This document shows positions 25,055-33,901 of a DNA stretch of 64,000 nucleotides, piece after piece. Made by a program: the position numbers and the translations under genes. Position 1 is the first letter of the stretch. Each line of letters starts with the position of its first letter. The notes below the pieces were generated by a model. That model was not told the DNA's origin, ran no database searches, and worked only from the letters and a program-made list of their open reading frames with translations. The stretch is from Actinocorallia sp. API 0066 (GTDB taxonomy: Bacteria; Actinomycetota; Actinomycetes; Streptosporangiales; Streptosporangiaceae). The stretch spans positions 124,001 to 188,000 of the forward strand of contig NZ_JAJLQY010000007.1 of assembly GCF_020991275.1 (NCBI RefSeq), read 5' to 3'.

Positions 25055-25449
25055 GAGTCCAGGCCGTACGTCCAGCGGGCGTAGTCGGTGTAGACGCTCG
25101 TCGTGTTGATGTCCGCCAGGCGCGGCCCCGCCGTCGGGTCCCGCTCCGGATCGGCCACGGGCGGGGCGTCCTCGGCCGCTGCGAGCGCGTCGTGGTAGGC
25201 GTCCATCGCGGGCGCCAGCGTGGCGTTCAGGTCCGCCAGGAAGTCCGTGTGGACGCCCGCGGGCTCCGCAGGCAGCGACCCGATGTCCAGGATCGTCTGG
25301 TACGCGCCCAGCGACGCGTCATGGGTCAGCGCCGTGATCGCGTCCAGCGTCGGGTTCCCCGTGAGGACGGGCGGGGCCGGCGGCTGGAGGTCGTCCAGGC
25401 CCGCGTACTCGGCGAGCGTCATGTCATGCCCGGAGAAGTCCGGTTCCAT
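25051..25449 (-). CDS. Small acidic protein heading the GrpE/dynamin operon
   Basis: 132 residues from ATG 25449, with GGGAGG 8 nt upstream. The chain is acidic and Ala/Pro-rich, with no membrane segment or recognised domain; the central part (NPTLDAITALTHDASLGAYQ) is predicted helical and the end reads DYARWTYGLDS. It occupies the position that IniB holds before iniA/iniC in mycobacteria, but no sequence similarity to IniB was seen. Translationally coupled to the GrpE-like gene. Function unknown; an adaptor or client-delivery role is speculation. Confidence 0.6.
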   Translation of the reverse strand: MEPDFSGHDMTLAEYAGLDDLQPPAPPVLTGNPTLDAITALTHDASLGAYQTILDIGSLPAEPAGVHTDFLADLNATLAPAMDAYHDALAAAEDAPPVADPERDPTAGPRLADINTTSVYTDYARWTYGLDS

Positions 25450-25498
25450 CGGGTTTGCCTCCCGGTGCGTTGGCGGTTCTGCCCGGTTGGACGGATCC

Positions 25499-25516
25499 GG
25501 AACGCACCGGTGTTCC
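25499..25516. promoter_or_regulatory. GGAAC-N8-GTTCC inverted repeat in the divergent Hsp70/GrpE promoter
   Basis: GGAAC at 25499-25503 and GTTCC at 25512-25516 form a perfect 5-nt inverted repeat 60 nt before the Hsp70 start and 50 nt before the acidic-protein start. GGAAC is also the usual -35 core of ECF promoters, so this could serve both directions of an ECF-controlled divergent promoter. Inferred from pattern only. Confidence 0.35.
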
Positions 25517-25575
25517 CGGAAACAGCCGGGTCGGTCCGTCTCGTCCAACCCTGTACTGAGAAAGGTGGTGACCCC

Positions 25576-27381
25576 ATGGCCGGTTGGGTGCTGGCGATCG
25601 ACTTCGGCACGTCCTTCAGCACGGCCGCGACGCTCCGGGACGGCTCGATCGACCTCGTGGAGGTCGGGAACTCGCGCTATCTCCCCTCGGCCGTCGCGCT
25701 CGGCGGGGACGGGGACCTGATGGTCGGAACGGCCGCGCTGAACTATCGCAACAGCTCCCCCGAATCCGCTGAAAGGTGCCCGAAACGGGCGCTGTTGCTG
25801 GGGCACGCCGTCCGGCTCGGCGGGACCGACGTGCCCGTCTCGTCCCTCGTGGCGGCCATCTTCCGGCGCTTCGCGGCGGAGGCCACCCGGATCCACGGCG
25901 GGCCACCCGAAAGGCTCGTCCTCACCCATCCGGCGCGCTGGGGCGACGTGGAGACAGCCGTACTCAAGGCGGCGGCGGCTGAAGCGGACCTGCCTGAACC
26001 GTGGCTGACATCCGAACCCGTCGCGGCCGCCACCTACTACGCGGCGCGCCACCGGGTCGAGGAAGGCAGGTGCGTCGCCGTGTACGACCTCGGCGGCGGC
26101 ACCTTCGACACCGCCGTCCTGCGCCGCGCCGCCGACGGGTTCGAGCAGGTCGGCGCGGCGGGCGGGCACCCCAGGCTCGGCGGCGAGGACTTCGACGACG
26201 AACTGCTCGGCCTCGTCGCCGAACGGGCCGCCGCCGCGTCGCCCGCCGACTGGGAGGCGCTGCACCGCGGACCGGAACCCGCGGTGATGCGACGGCTCAA
26301 CCTGCTGCGTTCCGACGTCACGAGGCTCAAGGAGGAGCTGTCGGAGCACCTCCAGAGGGAGATCCCCGTAGACGGGTTCGCCGAGGCGGTGCAGGTGCAG
26401 CGTGCCGAGTTCGTCGCGCGCATCACCCCGCACCTGCGCACCACCATGGTGGAGCTCGCCGCCACCGTCGAACGCGCCGGCCTCGCCTTCGCGGACCTCG
26501 CCGAGATCTACCTCACCGGCGGATCAAGCCGCGTCCCCCTGGTCACCGACCTGTTCGCCGAGACCTTCGGCCGCATCCCCTCCGTCGAAGGCGACCCCAA
26601 AACCGTCGTTGTCATTGGCGCCCTCCACTCTTACCGGGCCGCCACCTCCCCCACGTCCGCCCCCGCCTCCGTCACGGCCCCGCCCGCCGACGAGGACGAG
26701 CCGCGGATCACGCTGCCCCGCCCCGCGCGGCGCCGCCGCCGACCCGTCGCCCGGTCGGGGATCGCCGCCCTGCTCGGCGTCGCCATCGTCCTCGGCGCGG
26801 CCGGCGTCCACGCCGCCATGGAGGACGACTCCAGCTCCAGCCGAACCCACGCCCTCGACGAAGACGACCCGTCCGACTACCCCGACGACGAGCCCGACGA
26901 GCCCGACGAGCCCGACCCCCCGTCCCCGTCGCGCTCGCCCTCGCCGTCGCCCGAGGACGAGCCGAGCCGCTTCGACGACCCCAGCCCGTCCCCGCGTCCC
27001 ACCTCTGATCGGCCGGGCGGATACAACTTCTGGGGCGCGGACGACGAGTCCGACCCGCCCGCGCCGTCCGTCCCGCAGGTCTACTTCCGGTGGAGCGGGT
27101 CCGTCGTGTACTGGAAGTGCGACTTCACCGTGCGCGCCGGCGCCGGCTCGGTCCCGCTCTCCTTCACGATCGTGAACAACTCCTCCTACGACACCTACCT
27201 GCACGAAGTGGACACTGCGGGCGTCTACACCGGGGGCCGTGCCTACGTCGGCTCAGGACGCAGCATCTATCTCACCGACGCGATCTGGGGTAAGGCGTAC
27301 GTCCTCGCCGACAAGAACGGAACCTGCCTCGGCAAGTTCGGCCTGAACGGTGCCTACCCGTCCCAACTCGTCATCAGCTAA
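25576..27381 (+). CDS. Hsp70-like ATPase with membrane segment and C-terminal extracytoplasmic domain
   Basis: 601 residues from ATG 25576 (AAAGGTGG upstream). The actin-fold ATPase is intact in its motifs: phosphate-1 AIDFGTSFSTA (7-17), phosphate-2 VYDLGGGTFDTA (169-180), adenosine motif YLTGGSSRVP (312-321). The domain ends near residue 355. There is no substrate-binding domain; instead a basic stretch (RRRRR), a membrane segment (394-415), an acidic Ser/Pro linker (416-500) and a 100-residue extracytoplasmic domain with two Cys (515, 584) that may form a disulfide. So ATP cycling inside could drive or report an event outside. The divergent operon supplies a GrpE-like partner and a dynamin; another dynamin follows. 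Confidence 0.85.
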   Translation: MAGWVLAIDFGTSFSTAATLRDGSIDLVEVGNSRYLPSAVALGGDGDLMVGTAALNYRNSSPESAERCPKRALLLGHAVRLGGTDVPVSSLVAAIFRRFAAEATRIHGGPPERLVLTHPARWGDVETAVLKAAAAEADLPEPWLTSEPVAAATYYAARHRVEEGRCVAVYDLGGGTFDTAVLRRAADGFEQVGAAGGHPRLGGEDFDDELLGLVAERAAAASPADWEALHRGPEPAVMRRLNLLRSDVTRLKEELSEHLQREIPVDGFAEAVQVQRAEFVARITPHLRTTMVELAATVERAGLAFADLAEIYLTGGSSRVPLVTDLFAETFGRIPSVEGDPKTVVVIGALHSYRAATSPTSAPASVTAPPADEDEPRITLPRPARRRRRPVARSGIAALLGVAIVLGAAGVHAAMEDDSSSSRTHALDEDDPSDYPDDEPDEPDEPDPPSPSRSPSPSPEDEPSRFDDPSPSPRPTSDRPGGYNFWGADDESDPPAPSVPQVYFRWSGSVVYWKCDFTVRAGAGSVPLSFTIVNNSSYDTYLHEVDTAGVYTGGRAYVGSGRSIYLTDAIWGKAYVLADKNGTCLGKFGLNGAYPSQLVIS

Positions 27382-27427
27382 GCCGACATGAACCCTTCAC
27401 AGGACGCATCCGGCGTCCCGATCGTCC

Positions 27428-28891
27428 TTGACTGGGGGTAGGGAGATTTTCTGCGAGACGCTGGTGGAAGCCTGTGCGAAGGCGCGGCCGGTGCTCACCG
27501 GGCGGGCCGCGGAGACGGTGGACGCCGTGGTGGCGCGGTTGGCGGAGGAGGCGTTGCGGGTCGCCGTCGGGGGGCGGGTCAACGCGGGCAAGTCGACGCT
27601 GGTGAACGCGCTGCTCGGGCAGTCGCTCGCGGCGACGGACGCGACCGAGTGCACGACCGTCGTCACCTGGTTCCGGTACCACCACCACAACCGGGTCGAG
27701 GTGACGCCAAGGACGGGCCCCGCCTACCACGTGCCCAGCGCGCCCGGAGGCGGCGTGCCCGCGGACCTCGGTAGGCCCGCGGCGCAGGTGGCGCGCGTCG
27801 CCGTCGAGGTGTCGAACGCGGTGCTCAAACGGCACACCGTCGTGGACACGCCCGGCCTCGACAGCCTGACCGGCGGCGGCGCCCTCGACCGCGACTCGCT
27901 CGCCGCGCTCGCGTCCTGCGACGCGCTGCTGTTCGTCATGCCGCATCCGGGGCAGCGCGAACAGGAGTCGCTCACCGCGCTGCGCGCCGCCATGGACGGC
28001 TCCGGCCTCGCCGTCCGCAACACGCTCGGCGTGCTCAGCCGGATCGACCAGCTCGGCGACGGCTACGGCGACCCCTGGCCGCAGGCCGACCGCATCGCCA
28101 CCCGTTACGCGGCCCGCCTACGCGGCCTCGTCTCCGACGTGATCCCCATCGCCGGCCTGCTGGCGGAGGCGGCCCTGGGCGATTCCTTCACCGAGTCGGA
28201 CGCCTTCGCCCTCCAGGACTTGGCTCACGCCACCTCGCCCGAGCTCCGGGGGCGCATCCTCTATTCGCCGGAGGATTTCCTCGCGGAAGCCCCCGTCGGG
28301 GGGGAGGCCCGTGCCCGTCTCCTCTCCCTGCTCGGCCTGTACGGCATCGGCGAGGCCCTCGCCCTCGTCGACGACGGCGCCCGCGGCGCCGTCCGGATCA
28401 CCCGCGCCCTCCGCGCCCGCTCCGGCATCGACCGCCTCCTCGACACGATGCGCACCACCTTCACCGAGGACGCCGACGTGCTCCGCGCCCAAAGCGCCAT
28501 CACCGCCCTGGATCCGGTCCTCTGGTCCCCGTCCACCCCGGCCGAAGCCACCGCCCTGTCCGCTCTCCGCGCCACCCTGGACCGCCTCCGCCGCCTCCCC
28601 GCCCTCCGCCAATCCGAGTACGCCACCCTCCTGGCCGAGTTCCACGCGGGCCGCCTCCCCCTCCCACCCCCCGCCGTCCAGGACCTCATCGACCTGGCCA
28701 CCGCCCGCACCGACCCCGCCCGAGTCGGCCTCCCCCCCACCGCCCCCACCTCCGAGATCCCCCCCGCCGCCGACGAACGCATCCGCCGCTGGCGCCGCCT
28801 CGAATCCGACTACCGCCTCCCCCTCTCCCGAGCCGCCCAATCCCTCCGAGAAACCTACGAATCAATCTATTACCACTACAAAACCCCCTAA
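27428..28891 (+). CDS. Dynamin-like GTPase B
   Basis: 487 residues if the TTG at 27428 is the start; the start is uncertain because a GGGGGTAGGGAG tract lies just inside the frame. GTPase motifs: G1 GGRVNAGKSTL (48-58), G3 DTPGLDS (140-146), G4 SRID (204-207). The following region is helical without a clear membrane hairpin, and the C-terminus is charged and Tyr-rich. It resembles IniC-type bacterial dynamins, which act with a longer partner like GTPase A. It starts 46 nt after the Hsp70 gene, so the two probably share a transcript. Confidence 0.8.
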   Translation: MTGGREIFCETLVEACAKARPVLTGRAAETVDAVVARLAEEALRVAVGGRVNAGKSTLVNALLGQSLAATDATECTTVVTWFRYHHHNRVEVTPRTGPAYHVPSAPGGGVPADLGRPAAQVARVAVEVSNAVLKRHTVVDTPGLDSLTGGGALDRDSLAALASCDALLFVMPHPGQREQESLTALRAAMDGSGLAVRNTLGVLSRIDQLGDGYGDPWPQADRIATRYAARLRGLVSDVIPIAGLLAEAALGDSFTESDAFALQDLAHATSPELRGRILYSPEDFLAEAPVGGEARARLLSLLGLYGIGEALALVDDGARGAVRITRALRARSGIDRLLDTMRTTFTEDADVLRAQSAITALDPVLWSPSTPAEATALSALRATLDRLRRLPALRQSEYATLLAEFHAGRLPLPPPAVQDLIDLATARTDPARVGLPPTAPTSEIPPAADERIRRWRRLESDYRLPLSRAAQSLRETYESIYYHYKTP

Positions 28892-28912
28892 CCCCCACTC
28901 CCACCCCCCCCA

Positions 28913-29045
28913 CGCACCCGCTCCACTCCCACGCACCCACCCCACTCCCACGCGCCCGCTCCACTCCCATGCGCCCGCTCCACTCCCATGCGCCCGCCCC
29001 ACTCCCACGCGCCCACACCACCCCCACGCGCCCGCCCCACCTCCA
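28913..29045 (+). repeat. 19-bp tandem repeat, seven units
   Basis: Seven contiguous units of consensus CGCGCCCGCTCCACTCCCA start at 28913, 28932, 28951, 28970, 28989, 29008 and 29027, then decay into an eighth. Units differ by one to four bases. Confidence 0.85.
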
Positions 29046-29600
29046 CGCACCCACCCACCAGCCCCTTCCCCAAGCCGCCCTCCTTCCCTCCTTCATCCAG
29101 CCCCGCCACCCCAAGCCTCGACCCGACCGCCCCACCAACTCCCGATCCCGCCCCCCTTCACCGCCCCCATCCCGCCACCCCACCAAGGCCCCAGCGCGCC
29201 CCGAGCTTCAGCACCACCAACATCCGAGGCCCGAGGCCCCCGCCCCCATCAGCCTCACCGCACCCCACCGCCACCCCAGCCACCTTCATAGGCCGCCCAC
29301 CAGTCCAAGACATCGGGACCTCTACCCCTCTCCCACCCCCGATCCCGCCCCACCGGTCCCACTCGTTCCCCACGCTCAACCATCGCCGACGCCCAAAGCC
29401 CCCGCCGAGCCAGATCCACCGTGCCGTACCCCGTCACAGTTCTCTCCCGCCCGCCCCGTCGGATTCTTCCCAACCGCAGCCACACTCCACCGTCGCCGAC
29501 GCCCAAAGGCCCCCTCGGCCCAGCTCGCGGCATGTGCCGACATCTTTCCGCGTGGCAGTACCGAGCTCCCACCGCCCATGTCGATCGCTGCGCGGTCCCC

Positions 29601-29838
29601 TCCACCCGCTTCGGCACCCATCCGCACCCGCAGCACGCCAGCATCCGGCCACCCGAAGCACCATTCTCCGCGCCGCAGAAGTGCCGACGCCGTCGCACCC
29701 TCGGCAGCGGCGCTTCACCTCCACCCGCTCCGGCGCCCATCCCCACCCGCAGCACGCCAGCATCCGGCCACCCGAAGCACCACTCTCTGCGCCGCTGAAG
29801 TGCCGACGCCGTCGCGCCTCCGGCAGCGGCGCTTCACC
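29601..29838 (+). repeat. 119-bp tandem direct repeat, two copies
   Basis: Copy 1 is 29601-29719 and copy 2 is 29720-29838, differing at about nine positions (about 92 percent identical by eye). The period is not a multiple of three. Confidence 0.85.
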
Positions 29839-30163
29839 TCCGCCGGTCCACCGGCGCCGGTCTTGCCCGCTCTCACCATGGGCCCACTCGTCTGCCGAAT
29901 CTCCCCGATCCTCCGGCGCGGCTCCCCTTTCCGTCGGCAGCGACGCTCCGGCGTCCCGACGCCCAAAGCCGCCGCCATCGGCCCTACTGAGCTTTGCTTC
30001 TGCTTCCCAGTCTAATGTCGCTGGCTGCCTGCTCTGCTGGGTTCGTGTCTTCGGCTGCCGCTGTCTCTTGGTGGTCTGAGGGTGTGTTGGCGTCCGGCTG
30101 TGTTTTGGGTGTTTGTTCTTGGTTGTCGATGTTGTGTGTTGGTTTGGAAGGGTGTTGGTGGCT

Positions 30164-33100
30164 TTACTGCGTTGGTGACGGGGATTCGGGCTTGCCTCCG
30201 TTGTGGGGGTGATTGTCGGGTGGAGTTGTTGTTCGGCCTGAGGTGTTGGGCTCGGTTCTTGTGGTTGGTGGGGTTTCGGGGTTGTTGGGGTTTGGGGCTA
30301 TTGCTGGGGTGGGTGTGTCGGGTGTTGGGGTCTCGCCGTGGGCTGGGGGCGGGGTGGTGGTGCCCGTGTTGATGGTTGAGCGGGACGCGTCGGCTTGTTG
30401 TGGGATGGCGTGGTTGTCTGGGGGTGGGTTGGTGTTTGGGGTTGTTGTGGTGGTTTGGCAGTCTTTGGTCTTTGGGGTTTCTGGCGTTGGGGGGGCGAGG
30501 GGGGCGGCGGGTGGGTGTTCTGTGGGGCTGGTGTTGGGGGCTTTGTGGTGTGTTGTGCTTGTGGCTGTGGGGGAGCTCTCCGGCGGGGTGGGGGTGCCGT
30601 GCGCTGTCGGCTCGTTCTGGGTTGTGGCCGGTCCGGAGGCGGGGGCGGGGGTGTGCGGGGGTGTGATGGCGGGGCCGGGTTTGGGGTGCGGGGCTTCGTG
30701 CGCTTCCGGAGGGGTGCTGGTGGTTGGGTGGGTTGTGGCTGGGGTGTTCTCGGGACTTGGGGTGTCGGGTGTTCCCGGGGGGACGCTGGTGGCTGGGTGG
30801 GGTGTGGCGGGTGTGTGCTTGGGGGATGCGCCTCCGTGGGTGGGGGCGCTCAGGGGGGTTGCGGGTGGTGGGGTCTCGAATTCTGGGGCGCTCTGTGTGC
30901 CTGGGGTGGCGCCATCGGCTGGGTCGGTTGTGGTGGGTGCGGCTGGAGGGGTGGTGAGGAGGGTGAAGCGGGCGGCTAGGGAGCCGAAGAGGGTGGAGTC
31001 GGGGGTGAGGGACTGGGTGGAGGGGATGTCGGACGGGGGGCCCAGGATGATGATGCGGGGGGCCAGCCAGAGGAGGTAGAGGGCCTCGACGGGGTCGTTG
31101 TCATGGTCCAGGACGACGACGTCGAAGGAGTTCGGGGCGGGCGGGACCGTGACGGGGACCTGGTCGCGGGGCATGATCCAGAGCGGGAGGGACTCCGGGG
31201 CGGGGTGGGCGCCGGCGCGGCGGAGGGCCCAGGACCATGCCTCGGCGGCGGCCAGCGCGGACTTGGCCTCGGCCGCGAGGGACTCCGTGCGGGCCAGGTC
31301 CTCCTCGGCGCGGGCCTCGGCGGCGGGCCGGGGACGATCCGCCAGATAGGAGGAGATATAGGCCCAGCGCCACGCCTCGTCCCACTCCTCGGGCACGATG
31401 ACACCCGCCGTGGCCAGCGCCGGATGCGCCTCGGCGAGACGGTTCAGCAGGGCGGTACAGCGGGCCTGGACGCGCTGCTCCTCGCGGGCCGCCTCCAGCG
31501 CGGTGAGGCAGCGCTCGTAGGCGGGCAGATCCCGGGCGGACAGGGCGGCGGCCGCGGCCGTCAGCTCCGGAGGGGCGCCGCCGCGCCGGATCTGGAGCTC
31601 CACCGCCTGCCGCATCGAGGCGAGCGCCGCCCACGCCGTTGACGCGCGGCGCCGGATCCGGACGGTCTCCAACGCGCCCCGATAGGTGATCCACTCCTCC
31701 GGGGACGTCAGCGGCACCGCGAGGCCGACGTGCCGGAGCAGCCCGGCCGTGTCGGCGATGGCCCGCAGCGCCGTCCTGACCTGCGCGAGCCGCGTGTACA
31801 GCCCGGCGAACTGGGCGACCATGCCGTCGAGCGCCGGTGTCTCGGTGAGCGAGACGCCCGCCGCCGACCACGCGCCGACCAGATCCTCGACGGCCTGCCT
31901 GCCCTCCAGCGCGGCGATGACGACGTCGAGCAGCTCGGCGGTGGTGGGCGCCTCGCCGTCGACGGTGGCCTCGGTGAGCAACGGCTCGGCCCGCCGCTGC
32001 ACCGCCGGGCGCAGCGGGCCGCGCTTCAGCGTGCCGCCCGACGCCAGGTGCTCGCGCAGCTCGCGCGCCGTCGTGATGAGCTCGCCTTCGGTGCCGGTGG
32101 GCAGCAGCACCCAGCGCGCCCCGACCATGCGGAGCGCGCGGTCGGCGACGGCGGCCCGCGCGCCGAGCTCGGACAGCCGCTCCCAGCCGGGGGACGGCCC
32201 GGCCATGCCGTCGCGTAGCGCGCGCAGCGCCCAGTCCCTGCTGTCCCAGCTGACGCCCAGTTCGGTGAGGGCGCGGTGCACGGTGCCCGCCGCTGCCTCC
32301 AGCCGGTCGATGACCGCGGGATCGCGGTCGGCGAGCCGCTGGGCGAGATCGCCCGCCGGGTCGGGCGCCGGGATCTGCGCGACGCTGACGAGGGCCCGTA
32401 CCTGGTCGACGCCGGGCAGCGCGCCCGGCTCGGGCAGCAGCTGCGCGGCCCGCGCCCGCCGCTGCGGGGTCTGGGTGGCCAGCAGCCCGGCCAGCTCGGC
32501 CGCCTCGGCCGCGCTGAGCGGCGGGCGCTCGGGCAGGCCGGGGATGACCGGCATCCACCGGTGGCCGGGCCGCAGCAGCGCCTCCAGCTCCTCCAGCGAG
32601 CCCCGGTAGCCGGGGCCGAAGTCGTAGGAGACGTCGGCGCGCAGCTCGGCGAGCAGGGTGCGCAGCCGGGCCGCCTCGGCCTCCAGCGCCTGCGCCCGCG
32701 CGCCGTGCTCGGCCAGCGCCCGCTCGTACCGCTCGGGGTCGTGCGCCGCGACGCGCTGGGCCAGCGCGCGCAGCCGTTCGTCAAGATCGGTGCGGCCCCC
32801 GGCGACCGTCACCGCCAGCCCGGCCAGCTCGGGTGGCAGCGACTCGCGCAGCTCGTGCGGCCGCGCGGAGACGGCGAGGACCCGCTGGCCGCGCGCCAGC
32901 AGCGCGGTGAACAGCCCGCCCGCCGCCTGCCGGTCGGGAACGTGGGCGAGCCTGTCGTTCTCGCCGGGGTGCAGGAACCGGGCGATGCCCGGCGGGACTT
33001 CGGCGCCACCCGAGGTGAGCGCGGCGAGCATCGCGTCGAGGTAGTCGATGAGGGACAGGTCGGCGTAGGAGCGCAGCACCAGCGCGGGCGCCAGGCGGAC

Positions 33101-33748
33101 GCGCGGGCCGGTGGCCTCGGGGTCGTCGGTCCAGTCCTCGCGGAAGGGCACCGGCTCGTCGAACGCGAACCCGCACCACTTGCGCAGGATGTCCGCGGCG
33201 GACGCGCGCAGCGCCGCGCCCTGCCCGGAGCGGACCGCGTCGCGCAGCCAGTCGGTGCGGGCGGCGCGGAACCCCGGCAGGCCCTCCAGCAACTCCCGGT
33301 CGCGCAGGACCGTCGGCCGCTCGGACAGGACGACGTCCACCCGCTCGGTCTCCGGGTCCAGCCGGATCCGGACGGGGGTGAGCAGCAGGTGGTCGCGGAC
33401 CTCGGTGCCGTCCTCCGCCGTCCAGGTGAGCAGGCCGGTGGCCAGCACGAGCTGCCTGCCCTCGGGGATCTCGGCGTGCGCGCGCAGCGTCCGGTACCAG
33501 CGGCGCAGCGCGAGCCAGCCGTCGAACTCGCTGAGCTCGGCCGGCGGGGTGAGCGGGATGGGGGGCAGACCGAGGAGCGCCTCGCCGGGGCGTGCCTCGG
33601 TGTGCACCGGCAGCTCGGCGGGAAGCTCGGCGAGCCAGTGCACCTCGTCGTGGCCGTCGACGTCGAGGACCCGGAGGCGCTGGGCGCGCGCCAGGTCACG
33701 CAGGAAACGCAGCAGGTTTCCCGTCTCGTCTTTCAGCTCCCCGCGCAC
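30164..33748 (-). CDS. Large protein resembling a catalytically dead SF1 helicase, with low-complexity tail
   Basis: 1194 residues from GTG 33748, which has GGAGGAGG 5 nt upstream. Residues 95-250 match the N-terminal region of large actinobacterial SF1 helicase-like proteins (LVLATGLLTW, LLLTPVRIRLDPET, LRSYADLSLIDYLDAM). Where a Walker A loop should follow, residues 251-290 have only FLHPGENDRLAHVPDRQ before LFTALLARGQRVLAVSARP. A long coiled region comes next, then a Walker-B-like strand with the acidic pair altered (FDVVVLDHDNDP, about 872-883) and GPPSDIPS in place of the usual GDPKQLP. The C-terminal helicase lobe is missing. The last 260 residues are Pro/Thr-rich and use many A-ending codons, unlike the body of the gene. 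Probably a scaffold; the function is unknown. Confidence 0.6.
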   Translation of the reverse strand: MRGELKDETGNLLRFLRDLARAQRLRVLDVDGHDEVHWLAELPAELPVHTEARPGEALLGLPPIPLTPPAELSEFDGWLALRRWYRTLRAHAEIPEGRQLVLATGLLTWTAEDGTEVRDHLLLTPVRIRLDPETERVDVVLSERPTVLRDRELLEGLPGFRAARTDWLRDAVRSGQGAALRASAADILRKWCGFAFDEPVPFREDWTDDPEATGPRVRLAPALVLRSYADLSLIDYLDAMLAALTSGGAEVPPGIARFLHPGENDRLAHVPDRQAAGGLFTALLARGQRVLAVSARPHELRESLPPELAGLAVTVAGGRTDLDERLRALAQRVAAHDPERYERALAEHGARAQALEAEAARLRTLLAELRADVSYDFGPGYRGSLEELEALLRPGHRWMPVIPGLPERPPLSAAEAAELAGLLATQTPQRRARAAQLLPEPGALPGVDQVRALVSVAQIPAPDPAGDLAQRLADRDPAVIDRLEAAAGTVHRALTELGVSWDSRDWALRALRDGMAGPSPGWERLSELGARAAVADRALRMVGARWVLLPTGTEGELITTARELREHLASGGTLKRGPLRPAVQRRAEPLLTEATVDGEAPTTAELLDVVIAALEGRQAVEDLVGAWSAAGVSLTETPALDGMVAQFAGLYTRLAQVRTALRAIADTAGLLRHVGLAVPLTSPEEWITYRGALETVRIRRRASTAWAALASMRQAVELQIRRGGAPPELTAAAAALSARDLPAYERCLTALEAAREEQRVQARCTALLNRLAEAHPALATAGVIVPEEWDEAWRWAYISSYLADRPRPAAEARAEEDLARTESLAAEAKSALAAAEAWSWALRRAGAHPAPESLPLWIMPRDQVPVTVPPAPNSFDVVVLDHDNDPVEALYLLWLAPRIIILGPPSDIPSTQSLTPDSTLFGSLAARFTLLTTPPAAPTTTDPADGATPGTQSAPEFETPPPATPLSAPTHGGASPKHTPATPHPATSVPPGTPDTPSPENTPATTHPTTSTPPEAHEAPHPKPGPAITPPHTPAPASGPATTQNEPTAHGTPTPPESSPTATSTTHHKAPNTSPTEHPPAAPLAPPTPETPKTKDCQTTTTTPNTNPPPDNHAIPQQADASRSTINTGTTTPPPAHGETPTPDTPTPAIAPNPNNPETPPTTRTEPNTSGRTTTPPDNHPHNGGKPESPSPTQ

Positions 33749-33901
33749 GCCCCCTCCTCCCGATCCCCGATCTAACACGCCGCCCCACAAAACTCCAAGA
33801 GGCGCACGGCTGTTCGACGCGGGAGGCCGCGCGCACCACGCGGTAGCGTACGGTGACACGATCGGCACGTTGAGCATTTTCGCGCGTTCGGGATGGCGGT
33901 T

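Larger units (their letters stand above)
28892..30163. other. Gene-free, repeat-rich convergent region
   Basis: No credible gene was found in these 1.27 kb. The plus strand is strongly C-rich and G-poor from 28.9 to about 30.0 kb. It holds a 19-bp tandem array, a 119-bp tandem duplication and three scattered copies of CGACGCCCAAAG (near 29386, 29489 and 29958). Repeat periods that are not multiples of three argue against coding. The open frames here are artefacts of missing stop codons in GC-rich DNA. Confidence 0.7.

Noticed and set aside
25051-25449. IniB assignment for the acidic protein
   Set aside because: Only position and size suggest it; the Gly-rich body of IniB is not present.
28913-29045. 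CRISPR array
   Set aside because: Units are contiguous with no spacers and no cas genes are near; it is a plain tandem repeat.
28969-30079. Pro-rich plus-strand proteins of about 350 residues in the gap
   Set aside because: Several frames are open at once and the 19-bp and 119-bp repeats shift frame between copies, so coding is unlikely.
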